From positions 1 to 62,275 of the forward strand of contig DAHUYB010000089.1 in NCBI GenBank assembly GCA_027315405.1: a stretch of DNA of 62,275 nucleotides. The letters run 5' to 3'. Source of the stretch: Gammaproteobacteria bacterium (GTDB lineage Bacteria > Pseudomonadota > Gammaproteobacteria > Natronospirales > REEB76). A program made the position numbers and the translations under genes. Shown here one piece after another: positions 49,001-57,081 of the stretch (positions are counted from its first letter, which is position 1; every line of letters starts with the position of its first letter). The notes under the pieces were generated by a model. It searched no databases, was not told the origin of the DNA, and was given only the letters and a program-made list of their open reading frames with translations.

Positions 49001-49255
49001 GCTGCTCTTCCAGACACCACCGGCGGCGGCCCCCACGTAATAAATGTTCGGATTGCCGGGAATGCCGACGACCGCCGATACCCGCCCGCCGGCCGCAGCC
49101 GGACCGATATCGCGGAACTTGAAGCTGCTGGTGATATCGGTCGAGGACGATTTCGTTGCGGCGATGACGGGTGACATGAGTAGCGCCGTCAGGCACAAGC
49201 TCAATGCCAGACCAAGGTTGATACGGAATACGGTGGGCAGGGATTGGATATTCAT
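46052..49255 (-). CDS. Exported sortilin-like BNR/WD40-type beta-propeller protein
   Basis: 1067 residues from ATG 49255, behind GGGAG. Signal peptide (INLGLALSLCLTALLMSPVIA). Residues about 40-730 are BNR repeats with Asp-box-like motifs such as SSDGGDTWKAVF, STDGGKTWQKVL and STDGGLTWIKLI, which form one or two propellers as in VPS10/sortilin. The C-terminal ~300 residues are a beta-sandwich and a helical bundle (MSAVNEMLNRLSAWQNQLDG). Often annotated as glycosyl hydrolase, but no catalytic residues are evident. Its upstream neighbour on the same strand encodes an M28 peptidase, so a role in extracellular protein handling is possible (inference). Confidence 0.88.
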   Translation of the reverse strand: MNIQSLPTVFRINLGLALSLCLTALLMSPVIAATKSSSTDITSSFKFRDIGPAAAGGRVSAVVGIPGNPNIYYVGAAAGGVWKSSDGGDTWKAVFAHGDSASIGALALAPSNPNRVWVGTGEANVRNDTVTGAGVYYSPDAGKTWQFEGLKNAGQISAIVVDPQNPDIVLVAALGNPWGANPERGVFRSTDGGKTWQKVLYVDDKTGASSLVMEPDNPQVLFAGMWTVRRYPWTLINGSASGGVWRSTDGGLTWIKLIKGLPTGDTGRITLAVAPSNPEHIYALIPTQHGTLWSSTDLGDHWAMVSNNHALAVRQWYFAGMAVAPNDDNRIYFASLNLMESDDGGKTAHPIDRAVHVDHHAMWVDPENPERILQGNDGGVYLSVNRGKTWRFLDTLPIEQAYSVSVDERSPFHACLGLQDNSAWCGPSSALDQRGVTGKNWFTTVGGDGEYAVIAPSDPHIIYADLEDGYTVRYDTRTHLSKMIRPTTSYGLQNTSKTLAESQYRFNWTSPIAVSPTDANTVYLGANVLFKSTDGGSHWQVISPDLTRNDKSKQQLPGGPVYHDVSSAENYDTLLSITLAPDKTIWVGSDDGLVHVTQDGGAHWNNVTPRGAPEWARVYQIGVSPFDAGSAYVSFDAHMLDDDQAYVYRTTNFGRSWTRITNGLAPHTPVLVVREDPDHKGLLIAGTMTGLYYSLNDGDQWQPLKGDFPTVPVFDLKFIPTVHSLAVATHGRGLFVLDNLRPLEEWTAGVSNRAFHLFSPQPGTLYNHWATDEGQQWNYAAPNAPEGVVFSYWLKTAIKPSGKHKQGPVKVVIQDSQGHTVNTLHAPGKAGINEFVWDMDYAGPTAIDFLRGVGAEQDRGGPQVLPGRYTATFTGRGSRTLTQKIAVGLDPNVNVSLTGYRDQLLMALTLRNQMSAVNEMLNRLSAWQNQLDGLSATLKQAGQSKADAAVLADGGKLNDKITGLKDAMWDPDIQHNVNEDFLKTLPHFHGELQWNAFFLGGYAQAPSAPFKSKVAELQGDLQGYLSRFNQLLQQDIPAFNEAAYATGAPTLLVGKPAVYEAPQLPKQ

Positions 49256-49396
49256 CGTCAAATACTCCCGTTTTTAACGGGCATCCCTGCCATGCAAGTT
49301 CTTGGGAAAGGTTCCCGGGCTAGATTGTCGTGATTACGGTTGCAAGATCACTGGCCGTAATCCGAATGATCTTCATTGATATAACGGCGACGATTT

Positions 49397-50750
49397 CTAG
49401 AATGCGCCGCCGGGTCCTGGAAACGCAATCGGGCTTTCGAAGCCGTCACGGCTAACGCTGGCGACGCAAAAAAAAATAATTATCTATGCTGATATTCTTG
49501 AGCGTGTGCTGGGTTACGTCGCCGACATACTCAGAATATGTCCACAGCGGCGCGCTGGTTGCGCGCCAATAGATACGATAGCCGCCGGCATTTTGCGCCG
49601 GTTTCCACTGCACGTGCGTATCGGGTGTCACCGCGCCGCTGATTGCGACCGCCGGAGGTGGGGCAGGCGCCCAAGCCAAGGAAGCCAGGGTGATGGCATC
49701 CAGCGCCGTGATCTTTCTGGCGTATTCAAAATCCACGCCTGAGATCAGATCCCCATGTTGCACACCATTGATAACTTTCACGTCATTATGCTGACGCGTG
49801 AAATTCTCCTGAGCTTCCGTGACACGCACCGCGGGGAACCCGAGTGCGTCGAACGCCATCTGATCGCCGCCGCGGCCAAAACGGTCATCCCGGTACATGA
49901 GCATGACTTTTAGGTTCGGTATGTACTTGCGGGATAGCACCGTCATATAGCGCGCCACTTGGCGGGCAGGTGAATCCACTGCGCCGCCGTGATAATACAT
50001 ATATTTGATTTCCGCCGGCGTAACGTTGGGCGTGATGCCTTCCGAAAATATCCGCATGTGGATATTATCCACCACGCCGTTGGATCCTTGGCTATTGCCG
50101 ATCATGTCATTGTTGACATCGGTTTCCACGTACCAATGATGGGATTTGGCATATTCTGCGATAATCTTGCCACCGTAGAGTCCCTCCTCCTCGCCGGAAT
50201 CGGCTGAATATACGATGGTGACGTTGAATTTATATCTCGACAGCACCCGTGCGGTCTCCATGAGCGCGGAAACACCGGAGCCGTCGTCATCCGCACCCGG
50301 CGCATTGGAGGTGTAATTCATGATGTTGGCGACGCGCGAATCCAGATGTGCGGTCATCACAATATAGCGGTCGGAGTCGGTGGTACCCTTCTGAATGGCT
50401 ACCACGTCCATTATCTCGGTGCCTTGCTTGGGCAAATCCGTTCCGGTCATCATCTGGGAGGGCGTAATGACCTGGATGCAGCCGCCACAATGGCGAGAAA
50501 TATCCTGGAACTGGGATTTCACCCAGCGGCGTGCGGCACCGATACCGCGGGTATTGGATTGGGTTTCCGACAGGGTGTGGCGCGTCCCGAAGCCCGCCAA
50601 TGTGGTGTCAATGACCTTGAGTTCTTGGGCGCTCACCGCATTCACAATGTCCCGCAGCACGGGGTATTCCTGAGGCGGAACGATGCTTGGATCTGCCAGG
50701 GCCAGAGCGGGTGTGAACAAGACCAGCAACAGCCAGCAGGCAGATTTCAT
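49397..50750 (-). pseudogene. M28 family zinc aminopeptidase, frameshifted near the 3' end
   Basis: Signal peptide (MKSACWLLLVLFTPALALA) and an M28 catalytic domain with TAHLDSR, GADDDGSG, SGEEEGLYG and VNNDMIGNS supplying zinc ligands and the general base. The last ligand position reads GRGGDQMAF, with Gln where relatives have His (GRGGDH). The uninterrupted frame ends at 49452 after an LRRQR tail. Deleting one base in the T9 run (plus-strand A9, 49468-49476) restores the family C-terminus VASVSRDGFESPIAFPGPGG and a stop at 49397. Either a broken gene, slippage at the homopolymer, or a sequencing error. Confidence 0.8.
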
Positions 50751-50893
50751 GACATTTCTCCAATGGCAGGTTTGAATGCGTGACCAAGGTCGACGTTTTA
50801 GAGCACCGGGGCCGCTGGTAATTCCCGCAGACGTCGCCGCCCGCAGGCATATTCAGCATCGCGGTGGGCGCAGCTTAAGTATGCCGCCGTGGC

Positions 50894-50921
50894 TTGACAA
50901 ACCTAGATTAGGTGTTATAGT
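50894..50921 (+). promoter_or_regulatory. Strong sigma-70 promoter with operator-like inverted repeats
   Basis: TTGACA (50894-50899), 16-bp spacer, TATAGT (50916-50921). Inside the spacer lies ACCTA GAT TAGGT (50901-50913), a perfect inverted repeat, and a second one, ATAGT-N10-ACTAT (50917-50936), covers the -10 and start site. It lies 34 bp upstream of the DUF4097 gene. The arrangement suggests a repressor-controlled promoter. Confidence 0.75.
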
Positions 50922-50954
50922 TAAGTAAATCACTATTTAACGAACAGGTGCTCC

Positions 50955-52226
50955 ATGCGAATTCGCCGGATTTTTCTTGCCTCGAGCCTGCTCGTTACAG
51001 TCACCCTGGCCCTCCTTGGCCTGTTCCTGGCCGGCCAAGCCCAGGCCACCACCACAACCACCCAGACCACCTTGAGCTACGCCAAGCCGCTGCCAGCGGG
51101 CATTCTCAGCCTCAAACTGGAGAATCTGGCGGGCCACCTCAGCGTCTCCCAAGGTAGCCATTTCCAGGTAACCGCCACCGTGGTAGCCGGCGGCAATGAC
51201 CCAGCCACCGCCCAGGCACTGGCCCAGAGCGTGCACTTCGACACCCAGCAGTCCGGCAGCGGCTTCACCGTGCACGTCCATTATCCGGTTGATCATTACA
51301 CCCGCTATAACTACCCCGACAACGACAACAACCCTACCGGTAATAACGGCGGCAATTTCTGTTTCCTGGGGGTGTTCTGCGTCAACGACGGTGGCAGCAA
51401 TCTGACTTATCAAGGTACGGAAGTAAATGTTTACCGCAATGGCAATCGTGGTACACCGCTGCATGTGGATTTGGTGGTCCGGGTACCCGCAGGCATGGCG
51501 CTGGCGCTGGTCAATTATGCCGGCCTTACCGAAGCCAACGGCATCCACAACGATCTGCGGGTAAAAACTTCCAGTGGCGATGTCCGTGTCAGCGACATGC
51601 ATGGTCAATTCACGGTGGATACCGGTTCGGGTGATGTGCATGTGGCGAACCTCAGCGGCGATTTTACCGCCGATACCGCCAGCGGCGATGTGTTCGCCGA
51701 GCATGTGATCGGCAATGTACATGCCGATACCGGTTCGGGTGATGTGCATGTATCCGCGTCCCGCAGTCAGATTTTGTATGCCGATACCGGTTCAGGTGAC
51801 GTCATGTTTTCCAACGTTAAGGGTGATATGAAACTGGACACCGGCTCAGGTGACGTGCGGGTGGATGACGCCAACGGCTCACTGCACGCCAATACCGGCT
51901 CCGGCGACGTGATCGCCAAGAATTACACCGGTGACGAAAGTGTGTGGGCCGATACCGGCTCGGGTGACGTATCTTTGGCAGGCGATCTGTCCGCTGTGCG
52001 CAAGCTCTATATAGATACCGGCTCCGGTGGCGCCACCCTCGATACCACCACCGACCTGTCGCTGCACCTGGATGCCTCCTCCGACAGCGGGGATATCAGC
52101 ATCAACCTGCCGGACATGCATAATGTGGTGACCCGCCGTCGCGAGTTTATCGCGGATTTCGGCAAGGCCGAAGGCCAGGGCACGATTTCAACCGGCAGCG
52201 GTGACATCAACGTGTCAAAACAGTAA
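50955..52226 (+). CDS. DUF4097-type exported repeat protein
   Basis: 423 residues. Signal peptide (RRIFLASSLLVTVTLALLGL…GQAQA). From about residue 205 onward the sequence is a run of about ten repeats built on DTGSGDV, spaced 18-25 residues (DTGSGDVHVANLSGDFTA; DTGSGDVHVSASRSQILYA; DTGSGDVRVDDANGSLHA). This is the DUF4097 right-handed beta-helix pattern; Asp/Ser-rich turns might bind cations. Function unknown. Followed 16 nt later by a lipoprotein with similar repeats, both behind one promoter. Confidence 0.87.
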   Translation: MRIRRIFLASSLLVTVTLALLGLFLAGQAQATTTTTQTTLSYAKPLPAGILSLKLENLAGHLSVSQGSHFQVTATVVAGGNDPATAQALAQSVHFDTQQSGSGFTVHVHYPVDHYTRYNYPDNDNNPTGNNGGNFCFLGVFCVNDGGSNLTYQGTEVNVYRNGNRGTPLHVDLVVRVPAGMALALVNYAGLTEANGIHNDLRVKTSSGDVRVSDMHGQFTVDTGSGDVHVANLSGDFTADTASGDVFAEHVIGNVHADTGSGDVHVSASRSQILYADTGSGDVMFSNVKGDMKLDTGSGDVRVDDANGSLHANTGSGDVIAKNYTGDESVWADTGSGDVSLAGDLSAVRKLYIDTGSGGATLDTTTDLSLHLDASSDSGDISINLPDMHNVVTRRREFIADFGKAEGQGTISTGSGDINVSKQ

Positions 52227-52242
52227 ATACTGAGAAACCCTT

Positions 52243-52971
52243 ATGAATATCCGCCACCCAGCCCTGTTTCTTCCGGTCCTGGCAATTCTGCTGGCCGGTT
52301 GCAATGTCAACAGGAACATCAACGTGCCGGCCAACGCCCACTGGTCAAGCGGCAGCAGCACGGTCAATGGTGAAATCAGCGTCGGCAGTGACGCCGTGGT
52401 GGACGGCAGCCTGCGCACCATCAACGGCCGTATCTATCTGGCCACGGGCGCTCAAACCGGCGATCTCACCAGCATCAACGGCGCCATCACCCTCGCTGAG
52501 GGTGCGCACGCTGGCAATCTGAAAACCGTCAATGGCGGTTTTACACTGGGCAAAAATACACTCACCGCCGCCCTGATGACAGTGAACGGTGATATTCGTG
52601 CCGCAAATGGCGCACACATCACCGGCAAAGTGGAAAATGTCAATGGCGACATGATCCTGTGCGGAGCGCAACTGGATGGCAACCTGAGCTTCTACAATGG
52701 CAGCGTTCTGATTACTGATGGCAGCGTAGTGCACGGAAATGTGACCGCGAAAAAACCGACCAATGATTTTCAGGGAAACCCGAAAATACATGAACCCATA
52801 TTGATTGTCGCTCCACATACGAGTGTGGACGGCAGCATCACCTTTGAACGCTCCGGCAAACTCTATGTCAGCGACAGCGCCACCATCCATGGCATTGAAG
52901 GCGCCAGCGCCGTTAAATTTTCCGGTCCCGCACCTGCTGGGGTGCAGTTACCGAACTGCCCGGTAAACTAG
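52243..52971 (+). CDS. Lipoprotein with beta-helix repeats (bactofilin/polymer-like)
   Basis: 242 residues. Lipobox LLAGC within the N-terminal AILLAGCNVNRNINVP predicts a lipid-anchored protein. The body repeats a motif like TVNGEISVGSDAVVDGSLR, with NG at a 20-residue period (INGRIYLATGAQTGDL; INGAITLAEGAHAGNL; VNGDIRAANGAHITGK). The pattern resembles bactofilins and other polymer-forming beta-helices. Forms an operon with the DUF4097 gene. Confidence 0.82.
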   Translation: MNIRHPALFLPVLAILLAGCNVNRNINVPANAHWSSGSSTVNGEISVGSDAVVDGSLRTINGRIYLATGAQTGDLTSINGAITLAEGAHAGNLKTVNGGFTLGKNTLTAALMTVNGDIRAANGAHITGKVENVNGDMILCGAQLDGNLSFYNGSVLITDGSVVHGNVTAKKPTNDFQGNPKIHEPILIVAPHTSVDGSITFERSGKLYVSDSATIHGIEGASAVKFSGPAPAGVQLPNCPVN

Positions 52972-53102
52972 GGTTTACGCGGAGACCCTCATGTTTCTGA
53001 ATATTCTGCACTGCACCTCGCCGCCTTAAGCACGCCCATGCCACCGCCGGCTTAAACCTGCGGCCTGTTTCCGTAATCTGATTTTCCATACCGAGGAACA
53101 CC

Positions 53103-55283
53103 ATGTTCAGTCTCAACGGACGTACTTTGCCCATGATTCTTGGCGCGCTGCTGATGCCAGGTGCATTGCAGGCAGCGCCGGTGGCCGCTGCCGGAGTAAA
53201 GACTGGCCAGATTGTGCTGGATGGCGACCTCAATGAGCCTGCCTGGCGCACAGCGCCAGTGATCACCCTGACCCAACAGAACCCGCATCCCGGCAGACCC
53301 ACGCCCTTTACCACCACGGTACGCGTCCTGCGCGGCAGGCATCACCTGTATTTCGGCATCGCCTGTGACGATCCGCACCCAAAGAAAATCGAGGTGCATA
53401 CCCTGCAACGCGACGGCGATCAGTCCAGCGATGACAACGTCATGATTGTGCTCGATACCTTCGATCAGCATAAGCTCGCCTACGTGTTTCAGGTGAACGC
53501 CGGCGGTGCCATGGCCGACGGTCTGATATCGCCGGGCTACAACAACCAAAACAGCAACACCCCGACCGTGGATTACAGTTGGAACGGCTATTGGCGGGCG
53601 GCAGTAAGGCGTACCCGCACCGGTTGGACAGCTGAAATCGCCATTGATACGCAAAGCCTGCAATTCAATAATAAGAACGCAATCTGGGGATTAAACCTCA
53701 GTCGTTACGTGCCGCGCGACCTGCTGACCCTCGCTTGGTCCGGCATCAATCTGAATGCCACGCCCACCAATCTGCAGTGGGAGGGCGAGCTCACCGGCAT
53801 CCGCAACCTGAACCAGGGCAGCGGTTTCGAATTTGATCCCTATCTGGTCACTGAATACAACGATGGTAAGCACGATACCGCGAGTTGGACCGGTTTCGAC
53901 CTCAAGTACAACATCACGCCTGAGCTGGCCGGGCTTTTCACCTATCACACGGACTTTTCCGAGGCCCAGGCAAATTCACTGCAAATAAATGCTTCGCCTT
54001 ATCCGCAGTCGATTTCCGAAACGCGACAGTTCTTTCTGGATGGGGCCAATATCTTCACCTTCAGTCACAACCTGGGTCAGAACTTCATTCCGTTCTATTC
54101 CCGCAGCATCGGTCTTGTAAACGGTGAAACCGTGCCCCTGGATGAAGGCGTGAAACTCTTGGGCCACACCGATGGCTGGACGCTGGGCCTCTTGGACACC
54201 CAGATGGCCGGCAGCAATATTTCTAATTCCACTAACCTGTTCGCCGGCCGCGCGGTTTACAACATCAACAACCAGTGGCGCGTGGGCACGCTCATTACCC
54301 ACGGCGATCCGCTTGGCCAGTCCAGCAACACGCTGGCGAGTTTCGACAGCACCTGGAGCACCTCCACGTTCGGCGGCGACAAGAATCTGAATATTTCCGG
54401 TTGGGGTGCACGTTCCTCGGGTAGCGACTTGCCCAACGGCACACCCAACGGCTACGGCGTTGACCTGGAATACCCCAATGATCTCTGGTACGCGGATTTC
54501 AACTATAACTTTTACGGCGATGCACTGGATCCCGCACTTGGCTTCATCCAGCGCCCCGGCACCAAACAAACTTCCGCAGATGTCACCTATCAGCCCCGGC
54601 CGCCGGCCAGCGGCACCTTTGCCTGGGTGCGGCAGTTCTTCTTCAACGCCGGCTGGAATTACGTAACCGGCCTCGACAACCGTGTGCAGAGCGACGACTG
54701 GTCATTCAACCCTCTGCAATTCACTACTCAGGGCGGGTGGCATTGGAACACCCAGATCAATATCAATCATGAGGTACTCGCCTCGCCTTATCCGATCCTG
54801 CCGAGTGTGACTATCCCGGCCGGCACTTACAATTTCACCACCACGCACGTCAACATGAATTCGCCAGCCGCAAATGATCTGACCTACGGATTCAGCTCCG
54901 AAATCGGTGATATCTACAGTGGTCACTACAAGGACTTCTTCCCCAACATTTCGTGGTCGGCGCCCGGCGGCCATTTCACCAGCAGCCTGCTCAGCGGCGT
55001 CATCTGGCTTTATACGCCGCAAGGCAATGGCATCCTGCGCGTGACTGAACTGAATCTCGGCTACTCCTTCACGCCGGATCTCACGCTCTCCACGCTCACC
55101 CAGTACAACAACATCAGCCATAACACTTCGGAAAATGCGATTCTGCAATGGAATATCCAACCGGACCGGATTCTGTATGTGGTATGGAACCATGGCCTAA
55201 CATTGAACCCCAACCTGCTGCAGGGCCAGCAAACCATCACCGGCAATACCGTAGTGGTGAAGCTAACCTGGGGATTCTATTGA
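53103..55283 (+). CDS. Exported protein with CBM9-like domain and DUF5916 barrel
   Basis: 726 residues. Signal peptide (MILGALLMPGALQAAPVAAA), then a CBM9-like sandwich at about 35-220 (IVLDGDLNEPAWRTAPVIT; YFGIACDDPHPKKIEVHT; WTAEIAIDTQSL), then DUF5916, a beta-rich region probably forming an outer-membrane barrel (alternating hydrophobic strands, C-terminal VVVKLTWGFY). The final aromatic residue supports an outer-membrane location. Substrate unknown; CBM9 domains bind sugars. Confidence 0.88.
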   Translation: MFSLNGRTLPMILGALLMPGALQAAPVAAAGVKTGQIVLDGDLNEPAWRTAPVITLTQQNPHPGRPTPFTTTVRVLRGRHHLYFGIACDDPHPKKIEVHTLQRDGDQSSDDNVMIVLDTFDQHKLAYVFQVNAGGAMADGLISPGYNNQNSNTPTVDYSWNGYWRAAVRRTRTGWTAEIAIDTQSLQFNNKNAIWGLNLSRYVPRDLLTLAWSGINLNATPTNLQWEGELTGIRNLNQGSGFEFDPYLVTEYNDGKHDTASWTGFDLKYNITPELAGLFTYHTDFSEAQANSLQINASPYPQSISETRQFFLDGANIFTFSHNLGQNFIPFYSRSIGLVNGETVPLDEGVKLLGHTDGWTLGLLDTQMAGSNISNSTNLFAGRAVYNINNQWRVGTLITHGDPLGQSSNTLASFDSTWSTSTFGGDKNLNISGWGARSSGSDLPNGTPNGYGVDLEYPNDLWYADFNYNFYGDALDPALGFIQRPGTKQTSADVTYQPRPPASGTFAWVRQFFFNAGWNYVTGLDNRVQSDDWSFNPLQFTTQGGWHWNTQININHEVLASPYPILPSVTIPAGTYNFTTTHVNMNSPAANDLTYGFSSEIGDIYSGHYKDFFPNISWSAPGGHFTSSLLSGVIWLYTPQGNGILRVTELNLGYSFTPDLTLSTLTQYNNISHNTSENAILQWNIQPDRILYVVWNHGLTLNPNLLQGQQTITGNTVVVKLTWGFY

Positions 55284-55345
55284 AGTGTGTCTGATTCCTG
55301 CAATCCTGGAACCTGTCCTGAAAAAGAACCCATGGGAGACATTTT

Positions 55346-55909
55346 ATACATAAACTCATTCTTATATTAATCGCTGGAGCTATCGCCTTGTTTCTAAGCT
55401 GCCCCTTTGTCTTGGCTCACAATACCGGCTTCAATGTCTTGATGAACAATGGAAATGGAGAAATCGTGGACGATGGCGACATCATCATTCACAGTGACGA
55501 AGGTGGCAAGGCCCGCATCACTGTGGATGGCAAGCTGTCTATTAACGGCAAAGCCGTCTCCGTGACTGAATCACAGAAAACACAACTGATGGAGTACGTG
55601 GCCACCATCAAGGGTATTGAAATACAGGGTGCGCAGTTAGGCAAAGACGCAGCCGGGTTCGCCGCCAACATAGTTGCTGACGTATTTTCCGGTCTTTTCA
55701 CCGGCGAAGACCAAGACAAAATAGACAATCAAACGCAAGCCCGCGCCCATACCTTCAAACAAAAAACTTTGCCACTCTGTAAGGATGTGCAAGTTTTGAA
55801 ATCTATTCAGGCTGGTCTGGCTGCTGGCATTGCCGCTTTCAAGCCATATGCGGTAATTAAAAACACGGATGCTCATGACTGCCAACATGACATCAACTCG
55901 GAAAACTAA
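55346..55909 (+). CDS. DUF2884/YggN-like exported protein (atypical start)
   Basis: About 187 residues if it starts at ATA 55346, which follows GGGAG (55334-55338) at Shine-Dalgarno distance and yields a full signal peptide (HKLILILIAGAIALFLSCP…LA). The only conventional in-frame alternative is TTG 55388, which truncates that signal; the nearby ATG 55332 is out of frame. GKLSINGKAVSVTESQKTQL and the following helices match the YggN/DUF2884 pattern. Function unknown. An upstream one-base indel would also explain the missing ATG. Confidence 0.65.
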   Translation: MHKLILILIAGAIALFLSCPFVLAHNTGFNVLMNNGNGEIVDDGDIIIHSDEGGKARITVDGKLSINGKAVSVTESQKTQLMEYVATIKGIEIQGAQLGKDAAGFAANIVADVFSGLFTGEDQDKIDNQTQARAHTFKQKTLPLCKDVQVLKSIQAGLAAGIAAFKPYAVIKNTDAHDCQHDINSEN

Positions 55910-56302
55910 GCGAACTTTGCCTATGCGGGAAGGGGTTTGCTAATCTGAGGCAATACTCGTATTCCATCCAACTTCGACAACGCTGCCGATTCCACTAAAT
56001 CCGGGGGGGTGCCGACAATCATCAGCGCTCCCCAAAGACCGCCCTGGATTAATTACCTTAACAGACTGGGAGTAGCGTGACTTTCCGAAATGCTGGCGGC
56101 CGGTGGCAGGATATCTACCGCCCACGCGCAGGTTTGTGATTATCAATTACAAGCTCTTAGGCTGTAAAAATAAGAAATGAATTGGAGTTATTTCACTGTT
56201 TTGCAGGCGAAAGTTACTTGGATATGGTCTATAACATGCTCTGTGTGCAAGGCAAACCATGACTGGTATCGAAATGACCCATGACCATGAAGGAGTTGTA
56301 GT
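55910..56302. other. Intergenic region without a recognisable gene
   Basis: About 390 bp with no convincing gene or RNA. The last ~130 bp, from about 56160, are richer in A and T and probably hold the promoter of the Sel1 gene, though I see no clean -35/-10 pair. A 68-codon open frame on the minus strand has no protein-like features. Confidence 0.5.
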
Positions 56303-57070
56303 ATGACGCGCTATTTAACACAACGGACCCAAAGCATCAGCCGGACCTTGTTATGGATAATCGGTGCGGCGTTGATAGCTCATACCAGCATAGCTTGGGG
56401 TGATCACCTGCCCCCCGGCATCCAAGTGATACACGTGCATACGCCCGCCTATCTAGACCGGCCTCCGGGATCTGGGCCTTACAGCCAACAGGACATCGCG
56501 GATGCCACGGAGTTGGCCAAACTTGGCGATGCTGAAGCGCAAGCAAATCTTGGCATCATGTACGCCAGTCGCAAGGAATACCAGGAAGCCGCGTACTGGT
56601 ACAAGCAGGCCGCACAAGCGGGTGTCGCGACGGCGGCCTATAACCTGGGCACCTTATATTTCAACGGCCAGGGATTTCCACAGGATTACGCTAAGGCACG
56701 CCAGTGGTTTCAACTGGCGGCCAACCGCGGCAACAAATATGCCGAGTTCCAGTTGGGTATGACCTATTACACCGGCCAAGGCGTAGAGAAGGACCCGGTG
56801 CAGGAAATGAGCTGGTATCAAAAGGCCGCCCGTCAGGGCCTGCCAGCCGCTCAATACAATCTGGCGGTGATCTATAACAATGGCGATGAAGTAAAGCAGG
56901 ATAGCGTAAAGGCTTATGCCTGGATGCTCTTGGCGCAGAAAGGCGGATTGGATGCCAGCAGCGCCCTGGCTACCATTGCCCAGGGTATGACCCCGGCACA
57001 GATCCAGGACGCGGAAAAATTAAGCCACAGCTTAGCATCGGACCAGTCGGTGCCGGACACACGCCAATAA
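56303..57070 (+). CDS. Sel1-like repeat exported protein
   Basis: 255 residues with a signal peptide (TLLWIIGAALIAHTSIAWG) and four Sel1-like repeats at about 70-215, e.g. AAYNLGTLYFNGQGFPQDYA and AEFQLGMTYYTGQGVEKDPV. Such repeats mediate protein-protein contacts. A GGAG Shine-Dalgarno precedes ATG 56303. It converges with the CadC-type regulator gene 11 bp away. Confidence 0.92.
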   Translation: MTRYLTQRTQSISRTLLWIIGAALIAHTSIAWGDHLPPGIQVIHVHTPAYLDRPPGSGPYSQQDIADATELAKLGDAEAQANLGIMYASRKEYQEAAYWYKQAAQAGVATAAYNLGTLYFNGQGFPQDYAKARQWFQLAANRGNKYAEFQLGMTYYTGQGVEKDPVQEMSWYQKAARQGLPAAQYNLAVIYNNGDEVKQDSVKAYAWMLLAQKGGLDASSALATIAQGMTPAQIQDAEKLSHSLASDQSVPDTRQ

Positions 57071-57081
57071 GAGCGGACTGA

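Noticed and set aside
55940-56146. A 68-codon minus-strand frame in the intergenic region
   Set aside because: No Shine-Dalgarno, no recognisable motif, and composition unlike a protein.
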